Positions 27,001 through 39,000 of a stretch of DNA of 64,000 bases are shown here, piece after piece. A program made the position numbers and the translations under genes. Origin of the DNA: Eupeodes corollae (taxonomy: Eukaryota > Arthropoda > Insecta > Diptera > Syrphidae). Each line of letters opens with the position of its first letter. The first letter of the stretch is position 1. The notes below the pieces were generated by a model. It had not been told where the DNA came from. It worked only from the letters and a program-made list of their open reading frames with translations, and searched no databases. The DNA is taken from positions 26,795,946 through 26,859,945 of the forward strand of contig NC_079148.1 in assembly GCF_945859685.1 (NCBI RefSeq), in the 5' to 3' direction.

Positions 27001-30000
27001 TGTCCAGAATAAATCAACAATTACAAACCTATTTAATTTCACTTCTTTCTGCCTTGACTCCTTTGAAGATCGTAAGCAAGTAGATTGCGTATTCACAGAC
27101 TTTAGTCCATAAACTTAAGGCCTCAGGGTTTAACGACAAATTCTTGACGTGGATCTCGTCTTATCTTAAGAACAGAAGTTATAGCATTATATTCAGAAAT
27201 GAACTCTCCGACCAATTTTACGTCAACTCTGGTGTTCCACAGGGTAGCCATTTAGGTCCTTTATTATTTATCTTATATATAAATGACATAACATCCGTTA
27301 TAAAAAACTCCTCCGTTTTAATATACGCTGATGACATTAAAATTTTCAAATCTATTAGTTCAATTAATGACTGCTCACAGCTTCAAGGAGATCTTCATAG
27401 TTTTAGGGAATGGTGCAATACAAACTGTCTTTTATTGAATATTGACAAAATGCAAAAAAAAACAATTATAGATTATAACTATTTACTAGATTCTTCCTCC
27501 CTTTGTAATTGTTAATTGAAAGTGTCCTCTTTCATCACAGGAATGGACTTTCTCGGAGGAAAATAGCGGAATCTTATTTCTGGCGCAAACCAAATACAGA
27601 CCTCCAGGAGAGAAATCTCAGAGCAACTGTGAAGCATGGAGGTGGTCATGTCATGGTTTGAGCCTGCATGTTAGCAGCCGGAGTTGGGAAGCTGGAGTTC
27701 AAGAGAGTAGAATGGATAAAATAGTGTACCTCAATATCCTCAAAAAAAAATATGCTCCAAAGTGCAGGACAATTGGGCATAAGACGCTCGTTTCGGTTTT
27801 ATCAAGACAACGACCCGAAACATACTTCAGGAATTGTAAAAATATGGCTGATTTATAACTAACCCCACGTCATAAAACCCCCGGCACATTCTCCGGATTT
27901 GAATGTTATACAAAACCTGTGGCCCATTTGGATACAAACATTCGAAAACGACACATTTCAAACAAAAATGAGCCACTGTATGATGAACCTCTGATCGTAG
28001 TTTGACGCTTGCAATAAGCTAACTACTTTCTGGCTTTCGGAAATTACGCCAGAATTTTGTTTTGGAAAAATCGCCAGAAAATGTTTTCTGCTTCAAATTG
28101 GAGAAAGAAGCAGAATTTTTTGTGGAAAATAAGTCAGAAACATTGGAAATTGTGCCAGACTGAAATGGAAATAAAACCACAAATCAAAATGAAAATTAGG
28201 CCAGAAAACCAATTGATATATTCTGGCCTAATTTCCTAATATCAATTTGAAAAAAAGGCAGAAAATATTTTGCATTTTAAAAGTCGCTACTTGGTCAATA
28301 TTGTAGACATTTTATCACAACAGAAAAAAACAGCCCCTGACATTTTTTTATTTGTAACAATTTATTTAACAAAATAGAAAAGAACAAAATATTTTTACTA
28401 TTTTTACTCAATGTAAAAAGTGTCTGCTACGATTTCCTGGCAGCATGGACATTTGTAATTTTCGTTTAAATCTGCAACTGTTTGAGCTTGCAACCTTAAG
28501 TTGCACTCCGAGCATAGTTTCATATGCCTGCACGGCAACAACACAACGTTTGGTGGAAGGACCAGACATATGGATAATACATAATATTACATCCGCGAAA
28601 GCAACTAAAGGCTGAAGGCAATACTGTCACGTCAAAGCGCCCTTGTGTTACAAGCAAAGATTGTGGTACCATACAGTATAGTACATAATCCATACTTATA
28701 GGAGTTGTTGCAAGACAATGTAGGAATATAACCAATACTTTTTTAGTTTGGGTCTCCAGGACATATCCAGGCACTGTCATTAATGTCATACACTTCTTTC
28801 CGTGTCCATAGCTCAAAAACCAATAGAGAAGTCGATTTTAAATAAATCTTGATATACAGATAACACAGAAAAACGCAAAAACAACTCTCAAAAAAGAATG
28901 ATAGAGTGGGTGCTTGAACAACAGGCCGCGGTGAACGCCGATTTTTCGAACAAAATTTTCTTCAGCGACAAAACACATTTCTCATTCGGTGGGTATGTTG
29001 ATAAACAAAATTGTCATTGTAGTGTCCCGATAATCCTTAAGTAATTGGAGAGAGGCTATTCCATCAACAAAAAGTCACTGTTTGGTGCGCTATTTGGTCA
29101 GGAGGTTTGATTGGACCTCTTCAAAAACTAGAATGGAACCACTGTCACCGTCAATTTGAATCATTTTGGTATTTAATAACCGACTTTTTTTCTTAAAACA
29201 AATATAGTTTCCAACATATAGTAAAATTTTGGGAAAAATTGAATTGACACTAAAAAAAACTTATAAGAAAAATTAATTTTCGACTCAAATAATTAATATT
29301 TAGTTAATTTTTAAGAAAAGTGGAACTGACAACTTTTTTTTTACAAAACACTAAGACCTACAAAAAACCAAACAAAGTTGATAAGAAATAGGTTTCGACT
29401 CAAGTATTATGATAACAAAAAAAAGATATTGACTTCGAATTACTAATTAAAAAAAAATATGATATCAATATTTTGTAAAATTAAAAAAAAAGATAAATCG
29501 ACGGACTGGATGGGAAGTTATCAGTGTGGGTTGCATCCCAGCCTCTTTTTAAAATTGTATTCTGTTGTTATTAAAAGCATTCTTTTTTTTCAGTTTGTGA
29601 GTTAGTTAGTTGTGAGTATTTAAATACTATGTTTTTTTTAAATTATTTTAAGGCTTTTTCATAAATTTAGCAAAAATTAAGAAAACAGAAACATAAGTGC
29701 TGACTCTACTGGAAATAAATAAACATTTTTTGGATCTGTGTTTTCCCATCTTCCGGTTCATTTAATAAAAACGACTTCAGAAACATCGAAAAATAGAATA
29801 CATCAAATTAAAATAATCACAACCCGTAGCACGTACTATGGTATTCAAATAGTATTTCTTTGCATAAAATTGTCTTTTTCTATTAATTTTCATTTTTTTC
29901 ATCAAAGAAAATGTATTGAAATTATTTATGTTCACCTAAAACACAGTATTCAAAAAAACTATTATCCCATTTGTTCAAAGATTTCTACTAGCCATTACAT

Positions 30001-33000
30001 GTTATGTAAATTTCTTCTAAGGATATTTTAAATAATTTCATTGTCTGTTAATGGTTTTCAACATTTTAATCAGAAGCTTTGATCTACCAGTCGTCAACAA
30101 AAGAAGCTTACCTGAACACTAGATTTGTTTTTTTTTTAAGTTAAATTTAAAAATACAATAGATGCTCATATTTAAAATTACCTAATGAACACTCTTCACC
30201 AATGCGTCCTGCATTAAAACATGCTTCCTTGTTATGATAGACATCTTTACACCAGGCACAGGATAATGCAACAATCTCCTTAGAACCAAACAATTTTCCT
30301 TGCACAGCCTGTGAAATTAAAAAAACCATCAAAAGTTAAAAGCGCAAATAATTTTCAATAAAAAAGCTAAAATTATTTTAAAGTTAAAATTAATTAAAAT
30401 AAATTAAAATTAATCAAATCATTAACGTTTGCATTTGAAATCAATTAATTGATTAAGTCTTACATACAAATTTCTGATTTATTGTTATATACTTGTACAC
30501 AGTGTAGTTAGAAAAATGTTGGTCAAACATTTTATAATCCTTTTCGCATAAATTTTTGGAATTTAGGAACGCTACGTGTTTTTTGCACTAAGTAGCAAAC
30601 TGTCATTCACTGTATAAAAGTTGAGATGTTATAACCGAATTGATTTTGTGGAAAAATCAGCCAATATTTTGTGTCTGACACGTCTCAATTTGACAACACG
30701 TGAAATTATTAAGAGACTGAATATTGTTCAACAGACTGTGGCATGGAATTGGAAAAAATGTCGTGAGACCGGAATTAATAGCAGAAAAAAGGCTCAGGGA
30801 GGCCAAAAAAGACGACCCCAGTGATAGATCGTTGGTGTTGATGTTGTACAGTCGTCGTCATCGGTTCAGGACTTCGGTGGACCTTAAAAAAGATATGTTT
30901 CGAGCTACAAGCAAAATAATTTCGTCAAGCTCTGTGAGAAAAAGGCCCGTAAAAGCTGGACTGTGGTACTGTGGCCAGATTTTCCAAAAAGAGTCAAATA
31001 AAACCAATTGCTCTGAACTCGGGATCACCTTAATTTGATTCAAGGCATGGGGAACAATGTCATCTTTTCGGAAGAATCAAAATTTATTGGTGTGGGGATG
31101 CTTCTCTGGAGATGAAAAACGTAGATTGAGATTTCTAGAACCCAAAGTCAATGCAAAAGTTTACATTAGAGTAGGACAAGGTAAGGTTAGGTTGGAGTGG
31201 CTGTCCAGATGTTATTGACGCACCTAGACCTCAAGGGTCCATTGTATACCACTAATGAGGTTACTCATGGGAGAGTAATGAACTTAAACAAACCATTTTG
31301 TACTTTGTGGAGACAGACGCGAGAGATTTAAGAGCGGCTTGGCTGTCCGAGAAGATTCGTATATCCTTACAAGATATAACGTGTTCTTTGAGCCAGGATA
31401 GTGCTTCTTTAATCGCCATTACTTCTGCCTGGAATACACTACATTGATTGGGAAGCCTATAGGATAGACTGAGATTCAGTTGTTCCGAAAAGATACCATT
31501 TCCAACTCCGTGATCGGTCTTTGAACCTCCTGTATAGAAGTGTACCGCATCGTCTATCACGGGTCTCTCTTCTTCCCAGGAAGATCTTACACAAGGTATG
31601 GACACATGGAAGCTTTTACCGAATACCATTTTTGGGGTGGTATAGTCCAGCGATCTGGGATAGATCTGAAACTGTCTAGAATAGTAGTATTGTTACTGTT
31701 CCATTGAGAGGTTGCTCTAAGCCTCACACATGATTTGGCTGCCACCATTTTGGAGAAGATGTCAAGAGGTGTTAGGTTTAAAAGCACTTCCAGTGCTGCG
31801 GATAGTGTTGAGCGAAGTGCTCCTGTGATGCACATACATGCAGACCACTGGACTTTGATGAGCTTATTAAGATTTACCATCTTGTCCAGTGCGGTCCACC
31901 ATACGTCATAAATGAGTATCGGTCTGATTACCAAAGTGTATAGCCAGTGGGCTATTTTTGGGGAGAAGCCCCATTTTGATCCTATGTTATTTTTACAAGT
32001 AAAATGCGCTACAGTAGTCTTTTTTACTCTCTCATCAATATTTGCCTTCCAATTTAGTTTTTTGTCTAAAATGAGGCCTAAATATTTAGCTTGGTCGGAA
32101 AAGCTTAATGGTATTCCTCTGAACTTGGGTGGGCTAATCTAAGGAAATTTATATCTTTTCGAAAAGAGTATTGATTCTGTTTTATGTGGATTGACGTTAG
32201 CTCATTTAAGGCATTTTGTAGGAGTTCCGAGAGAACTTGGGGGTGCTTCCCAGATACGGATATTGCAACGTCGGTCGTCAGCATAGGCAATCACCTTGAA
32301 ACCCTCTACTTCCAATGATGTAGGTAGGTCGTTTACTACCATGTTTCATAAAAGAGGCGAAAGGATCCCCCCTTGGGGAGTGCCTACATTCACCGATCTG
32401 GTGGTAGTTAAACGTCTCATGCTAGAAATTATTGTCCCACTTTTGAGCAATTGCAGTTTCATTTTTCAAAACAAAAATGCAAGGAGCATACAGCCAAAAG
32501 TGTAAGAATGAACTTGGCTTTATTTTTACCATGACTGACTAGTATTAGGCTTTAAAAAATAAACTTTTTTGACTGAAAATAATTTCTAAGGTTAAAAAGT
32601 ACTTCGAGGAAAGTAATATCGATGTACTAAGTTGGGCTCCCTACGGTCCATATCTCAATTCAATTGAGAATATTTGGTCTATAATGAAGAAGCGCCCAGA
32701 GTCAGTTGATGAACTAAAAAACTACTTACCCGAATCTGAAACACCATATGTACCTGCATATGGTATGGTGTTTTACGATTTGAACCGCATAATAATATAA
32801 AACCTCGTTAAAAAATATGTTGGTATTTCAAAAAAATTCAAAAGTTTGACCAACATTTTTCGAACGGCACTGTATGAATAATTGACTAATATCTATTGTA
32901 GAACTTTAACTCTGCAATTCAAAGAATTGTCATAGTCTTATTTTTTCCTAATCAATACAATTTAAATCTAAGAAAAACTTCCAATATCAATCGATAAAGC

Positions 33001-36000
33001 TTAAATCTTTTTTCGATTCTATTCTTATAAGTACATTTCTTTTATTAAGTAAAACCCGCAGAAAATAAAAATAAACTCCCAAGTTATTTAATATTTAATA
33101 AGAAGAATTTATTGTTCTCAATTAAACCGAAATCCTTTTCCGCTTAACAATACTCGAACGTGCTCATTTATATACCACCAACCAACAGCATAATATATAA
33201 AGAGGGCTCTACAAACATTCACTTAATCCCTCTAAGCATCCTAATTGATTCGCAATTAATTTCTTAAATCCATAGAATAGAAAAGAGGATAGATATGTAT
33301 GCCTTCAATTCGAATTCAATGAATTACCTAAATCCAATTATTGTTTTCACCCTTCATTCTTGTGCTCACAAATAAAAATAAAATATTCTTATATCCGTAC
33401 TCCGTACTTTTATCTACATAAATAAATGTTTACATTAGTGTGTGTGTAGAATTGTAGACACATCTTATGTGTGGCTTGTCTAAAATATATAATGATAAAG
33501 TAAGGTTTATTTAATTAGATACACATAAATAAAATAGCTTAACATTTTGTTGTTTATTGATTTAATACAACATAAGAAGAAGTTATACTACGTTAAATTT
33601 AATACCGGAACTGGCTACAAACTTATTATCAAAATAAAGGCTGATTTTTAAGCTATTATCTTTTTGGCAACACTGCTTTAAACAGCTGACGGACGTTTTG
33701 TGTTTTGTTTCACTGTCAAACATCTTCAGTTTGGTCTATAATTTAACCATTTATTATTGAATTGTATTAAAAAAATGCGTGCTCTCTTAAGAAAGTTCAA
33801 TGCGAGCTTCTTTACCGAAAAACTGTGTTCAGCGACGAAACCCATTTTTGGTTCAATGAGTACGTAAATAAGCAGAATTGTAGATTTTGGATTGAATATC
33901 AGCCAGAAGCATTGCAAGAGCTACAAAATGCATCGAGAAAAAGTCTCAGTTTAGTGCGGTTTATGCGCTGGAGGCATCATTGGACCGTACTTCTTCAAAG
34001 ATGATGCGAATCGTAACGTAACTGTGAACGGTGAGCGCTACCGTGAGATGATATCTAACTTTGTTTGCCCAAAATGCAAGAGCTTGCCACAGCTTGCTTG
34101 AATATTTTATTTCACATTCGGGACCGGTCAATTGGCCGTCTAGATCTTGCAATTTAACACCAATAGAATATCCGCATCAATTGACGCATTGGAAGGCAAC
34201 ATTGAAGTAAAGGCCGAATTGTTGGATAGAGTATGCCAAAATTGGACTAAGCCATGGACCATTCGATACGCAGTCAAGGTCAACATTTGCATGAAATAAT
34301 CTTCAAACATTAAACTATATGGACCATACTATCGATTCAAAAAAAGATTTCATGCATTTTTCTGAATTGTTTGTGTTTCTTTTAAAGCTTTTCTATAGCT
34401 TTTAAAAAATCAGTTTTATCCAATAGGGACGGGCTGATTTTGACAAATCTTTTTTATTCTTTTTGTCTAAATATCTCCTTTTAATCAATCACTAAAGAGA
34501 AACTGTCTTGAAAAGTTACAGCTTGGAGCAGGAAGTGCAAACGATAAATCTTTATTATCAAAATGTGTGTTCTCTAGTTGCAACGATATGCGCGTTGGGC
34601 CCTTTTCATTGGGAACATGGTCGTCTCACAATTTTGCGTCATGATTTTGGTCTGTACTTATGCGAATCCCAACTGCCCTAGGAGCTGAAACCAAACGACC
34701 ACACGAAGCGTCGTTTTTCCGTTATTAGATTTTGGAGCTGTTGGAAGTTGATCCTAATTTTGATCGAAAAGTCGTCTTTAAAGATGACGCTCCTTTTTGG
34801 ATGAATGCGTATATGAATAAGTAAAATTACCGGATTTGGGACGACACCAATTCACGCGAGATTCAGGTTGTGCCAATACATCCAAATACAGATACTGTTT
34901 GGTGTGGATTTTGGGTTGGAGGCGTTATCGGTCTGTATTTTTTCGAACATGATTCTAGCTAAAGACCTACTTTATGCAAATCGAAAATTGTGCCTTTCGA
35001 ATGCTCGCCACCCATCGAAGTTGCAGCGGCCATTCAAACGATGTTATATTTCACACATAATGTCATTAATAGAGCTCTTAAATATAATTAAAAGCTTATT
35101 GATACCCCATAATATACAACTCGTTTTATTAACTTCCCATAGGGAGTTTTTGTAACCGGTCCGATTTGTCGAATTGTAAATGTTCACATTTCTCGAAGTT
35201 TAAAAGTCCCTAGAGTCGAAATAAAAGATTTTTAAGATATTTCCGTACGTTCGGGAAGTTTTTTTCGTCGTCCATAGCTCAAGAACCAGTAGAGATATCA
35301 AGTTCAAATAAATTCTGCTATACAGTACAGATAATAATGGTGAAACGACTCTAAAAAAATTGATTGTTTGTTTTTTTTTTTACCATAGCAATTTAAGAAA
35401 AAAGGTGAACATTTTGGCTAACCCAAAATATGTCACGAACCAATAACAATTGAATTTTATTTTATATTATATATTTTTACATGATACTAAAAAAATAAGT
35501 TTTTGTAAAAAATTGAATTAAGATTTTTTTTTATAAATCAAACAAACTGAAAAAAAAAAATATTTTTCACTTAATTTTAAGAATTTTGAATTATTTTATA
35601 TCCAAACTTTTGTTCAACGAAGAATATGGTTTGAAATATCTTGTAAAATTTTGGGAAAAATCGCATTGACAATTTTGTTTATAAAAAATAAAAACCTAAG
35701 AAAAACATTGCTCAAAGTTTGTAAAAATAATTTTCGACTCAAATATCTTTTCTAAACTTTGGGATATTGGCTTTAAACTAATTCTTTTAAAAATTATTGT
35801 TGCCAACATTCAGTAAAATTTAATTTTACAAAAACCTGCAAAAAATTCATAAATGTTGGTAAAAATTGATTTTCGACTCAAATACCTTTTTAAATATTTG
35901 AGATATTGGCTGCAAATTAATTTTATTTTATAAAAATTTTGTTTTCAACATTCAGTTAAAATTTTTGGAACAAATAAAAACCTAAAAAAAAGATATTTTA

Positions 36001-39000
36001 GTCGAAAATCAATTTTTACCAACTTTTGTTATTTTTTTTAGGTTTTTAATTTTTTGTACAAAAACTGTCAATTCGATTTTTTTCAAAATTTTATTGAATG
36101 TTGACAACAATATTTTTTTAAAGATAAAAGTAAATTAAAGCCAATATCTCAAAGTTTTGAAAAGATATTTGAGTCGAAAATCCATTTTTACCAACTTTTA
36201 TTATTTTTTTTTTAGGTTTTTATTTTTTGTAAAAAAACTGAATTCGATTTTTCTCAACATTTTTCAGAATGTTGAAAACAATATTTCTTATAAGATAAAA
36301 TAAGTTTGAAGCCTAAATATAAAGTTTTTAAAAGATATTTCAATCGATATTCAATTTTTACCAACTTTGAGTAATGTTTTATTTAGATTTTTATTTTTTA
36401 TAAAAAAAACTGTCAATTTGATTTTTCTCAAAATTTTGTCGGATGTTTTTGATTTATAAAAAAACCGTTAAATGGTTTTTTTTTAAATATACTTTTATGA
36501 TATCACGTTACAATATGTTATATAAAATTTAATTCAAGTCTCTAGCGATTTTGGTTCATAAGATATTTAGGGTTAACCAAAATGTTCACCTATTTTTTCA
36601 AACTGCTATGGTAAAAAAACCACCCATTCAATTTTTTTGAGAGCCCTTACTGCATCTTTCTGCCTTATTATCTGTATAACAAAATTTATTTGAAATCGAT
36701 ATCTCTTCTGCTTCTTGAGCTATGGACGACGAAAAAAATGTCGCGAACGTACGGACGTACGGACGTAAAACGTCGAGAAATGTCAAAATTTTCAATTTGA
36801 CAAACCGGACCCATTACAATAACTTTCTATGGGAAGTTGAAAATTCTAAAATTTGGTAAAAATTTACCTTCGACTCAAATATCTTTTCCAAATTTAAAAA
36901 TATTAGCTTCAAACTTCAAACATTTCGACATTCACTAAATTTTGTATGAAAATCCCACAATAAGTTTTATCATACAAAATTTAAAAAAAAATAGTACGCA
37001 AAATTGGTAAAAATTAATATTCGGTTTTCATATCTCGTGAATAATAGAAGACATTGACTTCAAATTAAAGTCATTCATCTAATGTCATTGTTATAAATTG
37101 GCTTTCGACTAAAAATCTCGTTAACTAAAATAGATTTTAAAATAAAACTATTTCATCATCAAAAGTTTTTTTTAAGTAATTCAACTGACATTTTTTTTTA
37201 CAAAACACGAAAACCTACAAACCTTTTAAGCAAGCCACATCAACAGACGGGATAGGAAGTTATCGGTGTGGGTCGAATATCCGCCTCTTTTTTAATTTTA
37301 AAAATAATTCTACCTTTAAGCTGAATCTTTCAAGAATGCCGATCATTTTATCATGAGCTCAATTTCAGACGTATTATCAAGTAAGCACATCAAGAATTTG
37401 TTATCCCGAACATCAAGAATGTGAAAATTTACTAATAAGTGTAAGCTAGTTCTAAATATATAGATTTAAATAATGTTTTTAAAATTCAGTAAAATACATT
37501 TTTTTGATTTTTACATTTAATTTTTTGGAAAAGTTAACTAAAAACATAACAGGAAGTTTGATACGTCAGGAGATATTTCTTCTTTTGAAAAACTAAGTAA
37601 TTTTTATTGTCTTAAGAAGAAGAACAATGTAGTTAGAATAATAAAAAATGCAATGAGGAATCAAAATATTCCTAAAATATATTTTAGTATAATTTTTGAA
37701 CGCTAAAAACCAAGTGAATTATTTATGAAGTTGTGCATTAATTAAAATTAATAACATCAGTTGACTCTAAACGAAATATTGGGATTATTTCTCGTTTATT
37801 TGTGCATTTGAAATGACTTAATTAACCTTAGATGAATTATTGATTATAACTGTATTGCAATATACCCTCAAAATTGTGATAAATATTTAATTTTGTTTTT
37901 CTTTCATAGCCAAGAATTTACATTCACACATTGTTTTTAAAACTCTTTATGGACAAACAAAACATGGCGCCCAACGTGAACGTTTAACAAATCAGAGGAA
38001 TCATAACAGAAATTAGGAAGATTCAGTCTGTAGTAAGAAGAACATTTCGATAGTTTGAATTTTTCTTTCAAACACTAATTTTCAAGAAGGCTTCCATCTC
38101 TTTAAGAAGTTCGTTCTCAGAAAACCTATTTATATTTTGATATCGAATTTAAAGTTTTCTTGACATGAAAATCATTTGAATTACTCTAGTTAGATGAATT
38201 ATAGGGTTTTCTGAAACCAGATTTCTATTACTTCAAAAAGAGATTTCTATTACTTCAAGTTGACAAAAATTTAAATAAAAAAAACAAGAAACGAATATCC
38301 CTATACATACATAAGTCGTACTCGTATTTTAAATAATTTCGAATAATGTAATAAAAACAGTAATATGTAAAATAGTTACCTTTCCACATTGTTTGCATTT
38401 TCCTTTTTCGGCGCGTCGATGCACCCAATGATGATGGGTTGTCGTTTGCTCTCTATATTGTCTTACACCTACGTCACGAAATGTTGGCTTACATGCTAAT
38501 TGAGTCTTTTCATTGACGATGGGAATGCAATTTTGATGAGCGATTAGTTGACATGCTGAGCATTTCATACGAGGACCATTTTTCTAAAAAAAAGACACAC
38601 ATAATAAGTAAATTTTATAAAATTTTAAACTTAACTAAAACGCAAAACATTTGTTAAAAAGAGAATTCAATTAAAAAAGTGCGTATACGCCTAAGTGTAC
38701 ACACTTTTTTTAAAGAATAAGCCTGGAGACGTCATTCCACTTATAAGAAGTGCATTGTTAGTTTATTTGTTGAATTATGTTAAATTTTATTTTCATACGT
38801 AAAATGTAAGTTTAAGAAAATTAAGTCAATGATTAAATTTGAATACTGAATTTAAAAAAAAAAATCAAGTTTTTGTATTTTTTTCTCCCATTTGGAGAAG
38901 AAGCACATTTTTGGAGTAAGCTCGAACTTTAATATCGATAAGGAAAAACTTGTAAATTACTTAATGTTTATTCTACTCATGGATGTAAATTATAATACAT

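Noticed and set aside
28020..28240. CRISPR-like array
   Set aside because: Repeat units are degenerate and irregularly spaced, and the surroundings are clearly eukaryotic.
29738..30031. 97-codon frame near rdgA exon 4
   Set aside because: AT-rich with Ile/His/Phe runs, no motif, no conserved neighbours.
35131..36838. Foldback (FB/Galileo) transposon as sole explanation of the palindrome
   Set aside because: The other two family copies are not palindromic and share a distinct hairpin end, so a nested inverted copy of a hairpin-ended element fits better; not fully excluded.
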